This document shows, piece after piece, positions 7,219 to 15,786 of a DNA stretch of 64,000 nt. The DNA lies in assembly GCA_949300145.1 (NCBI GenBank), contig CASGDA010000002.1:62001-126000 (forward strand). Reading direction: 5' to 3'. The translations under genes and the position numbers were made by a program. The stretch is from an uncultured Treponema sp. Lineage in GTDB: Bacteria > Spirochaetota > Spirochaetia > Treponematales > Treponemataceae. Positions within the stretch are counted from its first letter, which is position 1. Every line of letters begins with the position of its first letter. The notes under the pieces were generated by a model. It saw only the letters and a list, made by a program, of their open reading frames with translations, had not been told where the DNA came from and ran no database searches.

Positions 7219-10089
7219 TTATTTTTTTCCGCTTCTTGCAGGCGCTTTCTTTGCGGCGGACTTTGCACCCTCACCGGAAGAAGCGGCTGTCTTTCTTGAA
7301 GCCGCCGCAGGCTTCCCTGCAGCCGGGGAGGTTTTCCTTGCAACCCTTCCGGCGGAAGCGGAACGGGCGGAACTTCTCCCTGATGCCCCCGCAACGGATT
7401 CCGAGGCTTTCGCTTCCACAACCGCCTGGGCCGCCGCAAGTCTGGCGACAGGCACACGGAAGGGGGAAGCGGATACATAATCCATTCCAATCCGGCAGCA
7501 GAATTTAACCGATTCGGGGTCGCCGCCGTGTTCACCGCAAATACCGATTTTGATGTCACCACGTGCACCGCGGGCTTTCTCTATCGCACTCTTTATCAGA
7601 AGACCGACACCTTCCTGGTCAAGGCTCTGGAACGGATCCGCCTTGAATACAGCGGCTTTATGCTCGTCAACATAGTCAGGAAGGAATTTACCGGCATCAT
7701 CACGGCTCATGCCCAGAACCATCTGGGTCAGGTCATTTGTGCCGAATGAGAAGAATTCAGCATGGGAAGCGATTCCATCGGCCAAAATGGCGGCTCTGGG
7801 GGTTTCTATCATTGTACCGACCTTATACTGTATCTTCACGGCCTTTTTCGCGATTATCTCGGACGCCACTGCCCTCACCCTTTGTTCAAGCATGGAGAAT
7901 TCCTTCGCATCAATTACAAGGGGAATCATGATTTCGGGGAACACTTTAACGCCTTTTTTCGCCATATTACAGGCGGCTGTCATGATGGCGGTTACCTGCA
8001 TATCCAGGATTTCAGGATAAGTCACTGCAAGACGGCAGCCGCGGTGCCCCAGCATCGGGTTCGCTTCATGAAGCTTGTCAACACGCTGCTTCACAACCTC
8101 ATAAGGCACACCGCAGGCTTTAGCCAGAAGCTGCTGCCCTTCCTTATCATGCGGAACGAATTCATGAAGAGGAGGATCAATGAGACGGATTGTGACACCG
8201 AGACCGTCCATAGCCTTGAATATTTTTTCAAAATCCTTGGTCTGTATCGGCAGAAGTTTTTTGAGGGCCTGCTTCCTGTCCTCAGAATTGTCCGCAATAA
8301 TCATCCTGCGGATGGCGAGTATGCGCTCCTCAGTATCAAAGAACATATGTTCCGTGCGGCAGAGACCTATTCCCTCAGCACCGCGGAGTCTTGCGGCGGC
8401 GGCATCATAGGGTGTGTCGGCGTTTGTCCTGACCTTGACAGTACGGATTTCATCAACCCACTTCATAATCATTTCATATGATTTGGGGAGTTTAGGCATA
8501 ACCAATTTAAGGGCGCCCTTATAAACATTACCGTTTGAACCGTCCAGAGTGATTAAATCACCTTCGCTGACGGAAACTCCATTCACCGTGAAAACCTTTT
8601 TTTCATAGTCGATGGCGAGTTTTTCGCACCCGACAATACAGCATTTACCCCAGCCTCTGGCAACAACAGCCGCATGGCTTGTTTTTCCGCCGGTCGCCGT
8701 TAATATACCCGCGGCCGCATGCATACCGCCTACGTCTTCCGGGCTGGTTTCCTTCCTTACAAGAATGACTGATTCATTTTTCGCGGCCATGGCTTCAGCA
8801 CGGTCGGCGGAAAAACAAACTTTACCGGAAGCGGCTCCCGGAACGGCGTCTATACCCTGCACAAGGAAAGCGTTTTTTAATTCCGAAGTCTGTGTCTTGT
8901 CTATCGCCGGATAAAAAATACCCTCAATATCGCTGGATTTTATTCTGGAAACGGCTGTTTCCTTCGTTATAAGTTTTTCTTCGACCAAATCAACTGCTAT
9001 TTTGAATGCAGCCGCAGGAGATCTTTTTCCTGTACGGCACTGAAGCATATAAAGCTTTCCCTCTTCAACCGTAAATTCCAGATCCTGCATGTCTTTATAA
9101 TGCTTTTCCAGTTTTACACGGACGTCACAAAGCTGCTTGTAGGCGGCGGGATCCTTCCTGGCAAAATCCGCCAGCTTCAAAGGAGTCCTTATACCGGCAA
9201 CGACATCCTCGCCCTGGGCATTTATCAAATAATCACCGTAGAAAACATTCTCACCTGAATTGGGGTCACGTGTAAAACAAACGCCTGTTCCTGAGGTATC
9301 GCCTTTATTACCGAAAACCATCTGGACGATATTAACCGCCGTACCTTTGATTCCCACGAGCTTCTCAACTTTCCGGTAAGTCACAGCCTTGTCAGCCATC
9401 CATGAACCGAAAACAGCGGAAATCGCACCCCAAAGCTGCTCGGAGGGATCCTGCGGGAAATCTTTCTTTATCGCTTTTTTATATATCGCTTTGTATCTGG
9501 TTATAAGGGTTTCCAGCTCCTCCGCATTTACATCCGTATCCCCGATTTTTTTATCAGCGGGAACCTTGAGCCTTTTCCTTGTAACTTCATCCTTCAGTTT
9601 CTCAAACTCATCGTCGAATTTCTCCCTGTCAATTCCCATGGCGGTGGAACCGTACATCATTATAAAACGGCGGTAGGCGTCCAGCGCAAAACGCTTGTTG
9701 CCTGTTTTTTCCGCAAGTCCAGTGACAGATTTATCCGTCAAGCCGAGATTCAGAATGGTTTCCATCATTCCGGGCATTGAAACAGGGGCACCGGAACGGA
9801 CGGAAACCAGAAGCGGGTCTTTGGGATCCCCAAGTTTCTTGCCTGTGGCTTTTTCAAGCTTCGCCACATGAGCCTGAACCTCTTCTTTCAGTCCGGCGGG
9901 ATATTTTTTTCCGTTTTTATAATACAAATCGCAAACTTCGGTTGTGATTGTAAAACCTGCGGGAACAGGAAGTCCGATGGAAGTCATTTCCGCTAAACCT
10001 GCGCCCTTCCCTCCCAGAAGCTCTTTCATGCTTCCGTCTCCTTCCGCTTTTCCGGCACCGAAAAAATAGACAAATTTCTGCTTTGGCAT
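7219..10089 (-). CDS. ppdK: Pyruvate phosphate dikinase with a basic Ala/Lys/Ser-rich tail
   Basis: Reversibly converts ATP, phosphate and pyruvate to AMP, PPi and phosphoenolpyruvate, feeding glycolysis or gluconeogenesis in the cytosol. The ATP-grasp domain starts with GAGKAEGDGSMKELLGGKG at 11-29. The swivelling phosphohistidine domain has TGGKTSHAAVVARG with catalytic His472. The C-terminal PEP barrel has GLCRTEHMFF, GHRGCRL, FGTNDLTQM and GICGEHGGDP. The family ends near 880-895 residues; this protein has 956, and residues of about 895-956 are a low-complexity extension of Ala, Ser, Lys, Arg and Gly resembling histone H1-like tails. The start is ATG 10089 with AAAGGAG 11 nt upstream. It is transcribed alone, with its own promoter and terminator. 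Confidence 0.96.
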   Translation of the reverse strand: MPKQKFVYFFGAGKAEGDGSMKELLGGKGAGLAEMTSIGLPVPAGFTITTEVCDLYYKNGKKYPAGLKEEVQAHVAKLEKATGKKLGDPKDPLLVSVRSGAPVSMPGMMETILNLGLTDKSVTGLAEKTGNKRFALDAYRRFIMMYGSTAMGIDREKFDDEFEKLKDEVTRKRLKVPADKKIGDTDVNAEELETLITRYKAIYKKAIKKDFPQDPSEQLWGAISAVFGSWMADKAVTYRKVEKLVGIKGTAVNIVQMVFGNKGDTSGTGVCFTRDPNSGENVFYGDYLINAQGEDVVAGIRTPLKLADFARKDPAAYKQLCDVRVKLEKHYKDMQDLEFTVEEGKLYMLQCRTGKRSPAAAFKIAVDLVEEKLITKETAVSRIKSSDIEGIFYPAIDKTQTSELKNAFLVQGIDAVPGAASGKVCFSADRAEAMAAKNESVILVRKETSPEDVGGMHAAAGILTATGGKTSHAAVVARGWGKCCIVGCEKLAIDYEKKVFTVNGVSVSEGDLITLDGSNGNVYKGALKLVMPKLPKSYEMIMKWVDEIRTVKVRTNADTPYDAAAARLRGAEGIGLCRTEHMFFDTEERILAIRRMIIADNSEDRKQALKKLLPIQTKDFEKIFKAMDGLGVTIRLIDPPLHEFVPHDKEGQQLLAKACGVPYEVVKQRVDKLHEANPMLGHRGCRLAVTYPEILDMQVTAIMTAACNMAKKGVKVFPEIMIPLVIDAKEFSMLEQRVRAVASEIIAKKAVKIQYKVGTMIETPRAAILADGIASHAEFFSFGTNDLTQMVLGMSRDDAGKFLPDYVDEHKAAVFKADPFQSLDQEGVGLLIKSAIEKARGARGDIKIGICGEHGGDPESVKFCCRIGMDYVSASPFRVPVARLAAAQAVVEAKASESVAGASGRSSARSASAGRVARKTSPAAGKPAAASRKTAASSGEGAKSAAKKAPARSGKK

Positions 10090-10145
10090 TTGGGGAAAAT
10101 CTCCTTTTGTTTACCCTGAAAAAATAAATAAATGTTGTATTATAG

Positions 10146-10172
10146 TTTATAATGAGATTCTCCATCTGTCAA
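10146..10172 (-). promoter_or_regulatory. Candidate sigma70 promoter of ppdK
   Basis: On the minus strand a consensus TTGACA (10172-10167) is followed after 15 nt by TATAAA (10151-10146), or after 17 nt by the weaker TAAACT. A purine-rich stretch with three AGAGAA-type hexamers lies just upstream of the -35. It sits about 57-83 nt before the ppdK start. Confidence 0.6.
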
Positions 10173-10228
10173 CGAAAGAGAAAGAGAAAGTTGTATGATA
10201 ATACTTTCACGGGAACGGGGGAAATTAA

Positions 10229-11392
10229 ATGATGAAAAAATCAAGATTGCCATTGGCTTTTCTGAAACATTCTCTTCTTTTGCCTTTACTGATAGCGGCG
10301 GTTTCCTGCACCTCAGAAAAATATTCCGTGGAAAATGAATACCCCGTCAGGGTAACAAAGAAAAAAACATTGTTATGCACATTCACCGGCGATATAATGG
10401 CCCACAATGTAAATTACCAGATGGAAAATTACAGCCTGATATACAAAGACGTGAAAACCTTTCTTGAAAGCGATGACCTGACCTTCGCAAATTTTGAAAT
10501 TCCTGTGGCTGATTCCCTTCCGATGTCCACCTATCCGAAATTCAATGTGCACACACCGTATCTCCGGGCTGCGGTCGAAGGCGGATTCGACGTTTTTTCC
10601 CTGTCCAACAACCACTCCGCTGACCAGGGTTTGACAGGAATAAAGGAAACAGCAGGAGCGGTCATGAAATTATACGCGGAAGGAAAAATCGAAGGCTTCT
10701 CCGGTTTAAGGGATAATCCTGAAGACGAAATAAAACCGGTTCTGATAAACAAGGACAGCTGGACAATTCTTTTTGTCGCGGTGACGCAGATACTTAACAT
10801 CCATGACAAGGCATCGGAACTGGTTTACTATATTCCGCCAACAAACCAGGGACGGGACGAATTCAAAAACAAACTGATGGAAATGAAAGAGGAGAATCCC
10901 TGCGACCTTTTTATAGTTTCCATACACACCAATGAACCGGAATATGTTACAAAAGCGCCGGAGAACAAAAAGGAATGGTTCCGGGAATTAATAAGGGAAT
11001 GCGGGGTGGATATAGTCTGGGCGCATCATCCGCATGTGAGCCAGGAATGGGAATTCATTCAGGTTGAGGGAAAAACGAGGCAGTGTTTCATAATTTATTC
11101 CGCGGGGAATTTCATATCGGGCCAGAGGTGGAACATCAACACCGGGAATCCGGATGCGGCGAGGGAATATACAGGCGACGCATTCATATTCAGGATTGCG
11201 GTGACAGATGAGACTCTGACCGCGATACCTGTTTTAATCACAAATTACAGGAATCCTGAAACAGACAGGGGCGGAGACGGATGGTATTTGACGGTAAAAC
11301 ATTTTACTTCAGGATTCATTGAAACGGTTCCGGAAAGCTTACGGGATTACTATGAGGCAAGATTCTCCCTGATGCGGAAGTTTCTGGAATAA
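10229..11392 (+). CDS. CapA-family lipoprotein (poly-gamma-glutamate synthesis-like metallophosphatase fold)
   Basis: A 387-residue exported protein. Residues 1-27 form a lipoprotein-type signal ending in AAVSC (Cys27), a loose lipobox of the kind spirochaetes accept. From residue 47 it matches the PGA_cap fold of CapA: GDIMAHN at 54-60, NFEIP, SNNHSADQG and WAHHPHVSQ carry the metal-binding Asp, Asn and His residues of a calcineurin-like centre. CapA proteins act in capsule poly-gamma-glutamate handling, but no capB or capC lies in this window, so the true substrate is unknown. The start ATG 10229 is directly followed by a second ATG and preceded by GGGGGA. The gene is monocistronic, with a strong terminator starting in its stop codon. 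Confidence 0.85.
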   Translation: MMKKSRLPLAFLKHSLLLPLLIAAVSCTSEKYSVENEYPVRVTKKKTLLCTFTGDIMAHNVNYQMENYSLIYKDVKTFLESDDLTFANFEIPVADSLPMSTYPKFNVHTPYLRAAVEGGFDVFSLSNNHSADQGLTGIKETAGAVMKLYAEGKIEGFSGLRDNPEDEIKPVLINKDSWTILFVAVTQILNIHDKASELVYYIPPTNQGRDEFKNKLMEMKEENPCDLFIVSIHTNEPEYVTKAPENKKEWFRELIRECGVDIVWAHHPHVSQEWEFIQVEGKTRQCFIIYSAGNFISGQRWNINTGNPDAAREYTGDAFIFRIAVTDETLTAIPVLITNYRNPETDRGGDGWYLTVKHFTSGFIETVPESLRDYYEARFSLMRKFLE

Positions 11393-11436
11393 AACAGCCT
11401 CCACTAATTTTCAGTCAATTTCTGTGGAGGCTGTTT
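11392..11436. terminator. Bidirectional terminator
   Basis: Perfect 13-bp arms AAACAGCCTCCAC (11392-11404) and GTGGAGGCTGTTT (11424-11436) around a 19-nt loop. The A/T ends make the U-tract on either strand, so it can stop both the CapA-like gene (+) and the TIGR03545-type gene (-), which converge here. Confidence 0.85.
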
Positions 11437-11450
11437 ATCCTGAAATCATC

Positions 11451-13706
11451 CTAGAAGAATTTCTTCAAACCTTCCCTTATGTTATTCGCGGCGTCTGAAT
11501 CCGTTTCTTCCCCGGAAGAAGCATCATCTTTTTTCAAGACATCCAATGAATCTTTTAACGGGGAAAGAGCTTCAGAGGCTTTCTGTGCGGCCAATTCTTT
11601 TGCCCTTTCCTCCACTTCAGCAATCTTTGAATCAATTACGCTTTCGATATCCTCAACCGAAGAGAACCTTTCCTGTATCGCGGAAACAGTTGAGGTAAAA
11701 ACTTCGATTTCCCGGCTGTACTGCTCCGTCAGTCCTGCTATATATTCCTCCGCTTTTTGTTTTACCGATGCACGTATTTCCCCGACATAACCCGCGGCCT
11801 GTTTTTTCACGGAAGAGGCAATTGCGTTGTCCACATCACTGGACACAGAAAGATCAAGCTCAAGGGAAGGTGTTACAACCGCATTCATTCCGACGGAAAA
11901 TTCATTTATATCCGAAAGGACATTGTTGTAAATAGTGTACAGGAATTCAGGTTCAAAAGCTTCCAGCTCAAAGTCAGCGGAAGAAAAACCTATCGAGGCA
12001 TCTATATTGGTTGTACCGTCCGAAGCGACGGCAAGATTTCCTGAAACCCGGGCGGGGCTGTCAAGCGATGGGACTCCCTGAACGCCGCCGGAGGAAATAG
12101 AAATTTCCGTGCCGGAGACATCGAATACAATATCCGCTATTTCCTGAGCTTTTGTCCTGAAATCAATTTGTCCGGATAAGCCGGTTTTAAAATCATCTTT
12201 TGCGACAGCAAACATAACCTCGGAAGCCTCATCAAGACGATCCGCGTCGCTGGTTATATTAGTAACCTTTCCGCCGCCGGAAAAAGAAGAATCGGCGGTA
12301 TTACAGGACAATGATATGTTTTTCAGCCAAAGATTCGGGGCTGAATTTCCGAAGGCAAATGTTTTCCCCGGTAATCTTTCCAATAAAGAAGTCCTCTCTT
12401 CGATGGAAACCTCTCTTTCCTTGTCGGCTTTCTCCTTATCAGAAGAATTCTGCATTTCTTTCAATACTGTTATTCCACGCTGCACATAAGGATAATAATC
12501 ACCGAGCATACCGCGGATGAATGTTTCAACAATTCCGCTCACAAGGTTTTTCCCTGCGTCCAAATCAAAATCCTGGATTTTGTCAGCGATGGACATCAAA
12601 TGCTCTGAATCGTTCTTCAGAGCCTGCCGGGCGGAAGAAGCCAATCCTGTTATTTTCTCCGTGTCGTCTTCCAAACTTGAAATTAAATCCTTTGTTTTCC
12701 CAACAGTATCTTTGGATCTTTCAGATATTTTTTTTAACTCCGACACCAGCTGCAATGCATCTTCCGCATTTTCGATATTATTCAAATTGATGGAACTTAT
12801 GGTTTTTACATCTTCAACTGTAGTTTCCGTCATTTCCATCACGGAATCGTACTGTCCCTTCCATTTTTCCACCAAGGCAGGAACCTCTGTTTTTATGTTT
12901 TCAACGACAGGCGGACTCTGAAGGGAATTTATCTCCGCTTCGATTATTTTCTGCGGGTCATATAAATCCATAACGGCAGCCAACCCCTGGTCCGCATTCA
13001 CAGCGTCGGCGACATCAGAGGCTGTTTCCTTGAAACTGAATCCGGAATCCGCTTTTTTATCCTCAAGTTTCTTCCGCTTTTTTTCAGGAAGGGCGCCTGA
13101 AGTTTCCCTGTCAGTTCCCCAGGTGATTCCGGTAAGCTCTATATTTTCGGAAACGAGTTTTCCCCTTGTAAGTTCAAGCAGATTGAAGTAAAGGTCAAAC
13201 CGTCCCACCTCAAAAAGATTTTTCATGGGCTCATCGTTATCAGCGACCTGAAGCCCTTCAATGGTAAACCGTGTATTGAAAATATCAAAATCAATATATT
13301 CTATGTCACACTTGGCTCCGAAAATTCCCTGCATTGCGGAAGTCACGGCAATCCGGACAATATAATTCCTGAAAATACCGATGACAAAAAGTACTCCTAT
13401 AAAAACAGCGAGAACAACCGCGATATTCACGAGCCTTAATCTGGATTTACCCTGCTTCTTTATTTCTTTTGCAAGTTTCTTTAACCGTTTGCAGTCACCG
13501 GAAAGCACGCATTTCGGTTCAGGTATAAGATACACTGTCCTGTTTTTTTTGCCTGACTGGATTTCAGACTTCTTGAATAAACCTTCGACGAATTTCCTGT
13601 CGCCTGGTATCCGCAGGCGTTTCAGAATCTTTTTGTTTAATTTTTTTTCGCTGTATTTCTTCCTGAAAAGACGCGGAAGTTTTCCGTATTTTATTTTCTT
13701 ATCCAT
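11451..13706 (-). CDS. TIGR03545-type envelope protein with AsmA-like N-terminus
   Basis: A 751-residue protein with a basic cytosolic N-terminus of about 90 residues, one membrane helix at 90-111 and a long exported part. Residues 120-197 read like the start of AsmA/DUF748-type proteins: FTIEGLQVADNDEP, LFEVGRFDLYFNLLEL, RGKLVSENIELTGITWG. A coiled-coil-rich middle (about 270-440) follows, then beta-rich stretches, and a charged coiled coil near the C-terminus. I recognise it as TIGR03545-like, an uncharacterised family of outer-membrane-bearing bacteria usually found as a gene pair with TIGR03546, as here (19 nt apart). A lipid-transport role is my inference from the AsmA-like segment. Confidence 0.82.
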   Translation of the reverse strand: MDKKIKYGKLPRLFRKKYSEKKLNKKILKRLRIPGDRKFVEGLFKKSEIQSGKKNRTVYLIPEPKCVLSGDCKRLKKLAKEIKKQGKSRLRLVNIAVVLAVFIGVLFVIGIFRNYIVRIAVTSAMQGIFGAKCDIEYIDFDIFNTRFTIEGLQVADNDEPMKNLFEVGRFDLYFNLLELTRGKLVSENIELTGITWGTDRETSGALPEKKRKKLEDKKADSGFSFKETASDVADAVNADQGLAAVMDLYDPQKIIEAEINSLQSPPVVENIKTEVPALVEKWKGQYDSVMEMTETTVEDVKTISSINLNNIENAEDALQLVSELKKISERSKDTVGKTKDLISSLEDDTEKITGLASSARQALKNDSEHLMSIADKIQDFDLDAGKNLVSGIVETFIRGMLGDYYPYVQRGITVLKEMQNSSDKEKADKEREVSIEERTSLLERLPGKTFAFGNSAPNLWLKNISLSCNTADSSFSGGGKVTNITSDADRLDEASEVMFAVAKDDFKTGLSGQIDFRTKAQEIADIVFDVSGTEISISSGGVQGVPSLDSPARVSGNLAVASDGTTNIDASIGFSSADFELEAFEPEFLYTIYNNVLSDINEFSVGMNAVVTPSLELDLSVSSDVDNAIASSVKKQAAGYVGEIRASVKQKAEEYIAGLTEQYSREIEVFTSTVSAIQERFSSVEDIESVIDSKIAEVEERAKELAAQKASEALSPLKDSLDVLKKDDASSGEETDSDAANNIREGLKKFF

Positions 13707-13725
13707 AAACTATACCCGCCGGAAT

Positions 13726-14241
13726 TTATTTTTTATCTGCAACAATTTTTGTTATTTTATTTAACAACGGTATTTTTCCCAAAACTTTTGCAATTTTAGC
13801 TCCGCCGATTTTCGGTCCTATCTTTTCGGAGTAAAATCTGATTATGATGCGGGTCAGAACATAAACGGGGATATAACAAATAAGCCCCATTAAAAAAGAA
13901 CCGGCCACCATGGAATTGTTGAATTTCGTCCAGCCCACAAACGGAATTTGATAAAGCATTTCGTAAGTTCCCTGCATAAAAGAAAGAGTCAAAACCCTAT
14001 ACCCCAGGGAATCGCTTACAGCATCAAATCTTGGAACAATAAAACTGAAAATTATCAGTGAAATAAAGAAAGTGCCCTTATTCATCCGTATAAAACATAA
14101 AATGAAAAACAAAAGAGGCCACATCAAATTGTTTCTCGGAAGGAAGGCCAGCAAAAGACCGCAGGAAACCGCATGGGCGATGTCTCCCGGATCATAGTTT
14201 GAATTCAATGCTTTAAAAAATGAAACAACATAATTAATCAT
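13726..14241 (-). CDS. TIGR03546-type integral membrane protein
   Basis: A 171-residue polytopic membrane protein with four or so hydrophobic segments (about 22-45, 52-72, 105-130 and neighbours) and a basic C-terminal tail ending KITKIVADKK. The opening HAVSCGLLLAFLPRNNLMW recalls DUF2062-type proteins. It is the usual partner of TIGR03545 proteins and lies directly before that gene, with glgA 31 nt upstream on the same strand. AAAGGAC lies upstream of the ATG. The function is unknown; pairing with a single-span periplasmic partner suggests a membrane complex. Confidence 0.8.
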   Translation of the reverse strand: MINYVVSFFKALNSNYDPGDIAHAVSCGLLLAFLPRNNLMWPLLFFILCFIRMNKGTFFISLIIFSFIVPRFDAVSDSLGYRVLTLSFMQGTYEMLYQIPFVGWTKFNNSMVAGSFLMGLICYIPVYVLTRIIIRFYSEKIGPKIGGAKIAKVLGKIPLLNKITKIVADKK

Positions 14242-14272
14242 AAAACTTTGTCCTTTATTTTATAACGGAGTA

Positions 14273-15733
14273 TTATTTTTTGAGGGCGGATTCATACACC
14301 TTGACATAATTCAAAGCGGAAGTATCCCAGCCGAATTTCTTTTCCATTCCCCTCAGGCGCATGGCGTTTATATGTTCCTTTTTGTTGTACCACGCATATA
14401 TTGCCCATCCCACAGTGTTGTAAATGCTTGAGGGATTAAGGTTGTCCATTACAAAGCCTGTCCCCGTTCCGGTCTGCTCATTGTAATTTTCCACCGTGTC
14501 AGCCAAACCGCCTGTGCGCCTGACTATTGGAAGCGTTCCGTACAGAAGGGAATACATTTGATTCAGTCCGCACGGCTCATATCTGGAAGGCATGAGGAAG
14601 AAATCGGAACCTGCTTCGATTAAATGGCTGAGGGATTCATTGAAACCGATGTATGTCCTGAAATTGGGCAGCCTGGAAGCGAGCGATGACAGCTCATTCT
14701 CGCACCATGCTTCACCTGAACCAAGGACAACCATCTGCAGTTTCATGTCGCTGCAGATTTGATAGGCGGAACCATAGGCGGGCCCGAAAAGTTCGGAAAC
14801 ACCCTTTTGGTCCGCAAGCCTCGTGATGATACCTATGACAGGGATTGATTCATCAACCGCAAGATTCATGCGTTTCTGCAATTCAATTTTATTCACCGCT
14901 TTTTTTGAAATCGTTTTTGCAGTATATGTCTGCGGGATAAGCTTGTCCGTTGAAGGATTCCATATATCGGTGTCAACCCCATTCAGTATACCGGTCAAAT
15001 CGCCGGAACGGAAACGAAGTATACCGTCAAGGCGGAAACCGTACTCAGGCATCTGTATTTCCCTGGCGTAAGTCGGGGAAACGGTGGTTAATTTATCAGC
15101 GGAAAAAATCCCCGCCTTCAGGAAATTCATCCTGTCCCAGTCTTCAAAACCGGCTGAGTAAAAGTTATCCCAGGCTAATCCCGTGTAGGGGAAAAAGTGT
15201 TTGCTGTAAACACCCTGATAGCCAATGTTGTGGATTGTGAAAACGCTTGCTGTTCCGGCGAACTCACCGTGCCGCTCATTGAATTTCAGGAGGATGGGGG
15301 CAAGGGCTGAAGCCCAGTCGTGTGCGTGTATTATATCGGGAAACCAGTGAAGTTTCCTGCAAAGCTGGAATACAGCCTGCCCCAGAATTGAAAACCTGAC
15401 AGGATTGTCGTTGAAATCCGTTTCTCCGGGAACACCGTAAATGCCGTCCCGGCCGAAGCTTTGTTCATGGTCTATAAAATAAACAGGAACGGAAGAATCC
15501 GGAAGTGAGGACTTGTAAACACCGGTCCATATTTCCTGTCCGCCGAGGTGAACGGCCATTGGACCGGGAAGAAGCTCAAGCCTGCTCCTGTCAATCCTGT
15601 AATAACGCGGCATAACAACCGCAACCTCATGCCCGAGTTTTTCCAGGGAAACAGCAAGGGCGGAAACCGCGTCGGCGAGGCCGCCGGTTTTCGCGAAGGG
15701 AACAGCTTCACTTGTCACCATAAGGATTTTCAT
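14273..15733 (-). CDS. glgA: Glycogen synthase (ADP-glucose type, GT5)
   Basis: Adds glucose from ADP-glucose to the non-reducing end of glycogen in the cytosol. The 486 residues match bacterial GlgA. The ADP-glucose-binding KTGGLAD is at 15-21, HAHDWASAL follows in the N-terminal Rossmann domain, and the C-terminal domain has PSRYEPCGLNQ and RRTGGLADTV. The start ATG 15733 is preceded by CAGGAGG about 8 nt upstream. It leads the minus-strand unit that continues into the TIGR03546/TIGR03545 pair. No glgB, glgC or glgP is visible in the window. Confidence 0.95.
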   Translation of the reverse strand: MKILMVTSEAVPFAKTGGLADAVSALAVSLEKLGHEVAVVMPRYYRIDRSRLELLPGPMAVHLGGQEIWTGVYKSSLPDSSVPVYFIDHEQSFGRDGIYGVPGETDFNDNPVRFSILGQAVFQLCRKLHWFPDIIHAHDWASALAPILLKFNERHGEFAGTASVFTIHNIGYQGVYSKHFFPYTGLAWDNFYSAGFEDWDRMNFLKAGIFSADKLTTVSPTYAREIQMPEYGFRLDGILRFRSGDLTGILNGVDTDIWNPSTDKLIPQTYTAKTISKKAVNKIELQKRMNLAVDESIPVIGIITRLADQKGVSELFGPAYGSAYQICSDMKLQMVVLGSGEAWCENELSSLASRLPNFRTYIGFNESLSHLIEAGSDFFLMPSRYEPCGLNQMYSLLYGTLPIVRRTGGLADTVENYNEQTGTGTGFVMDNLNPSSIYNTVGWAIYAWYNKKEHINAMRLRGMEKKFGWDTSALNYVKVYESALKK

Positions 15734-15786
15734 TTCAAAACCTCCTGTGTACTATTAACACCTGTGCTGGTCTCAGGTTTCCAAAA

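Noticed and set aside
7762-8481. Plus-strand 239-codon frame opposite ppdK
   Set aside because: It lies inside the PEP-binding domain coding region of ppdK and encodes no recognisable protein.
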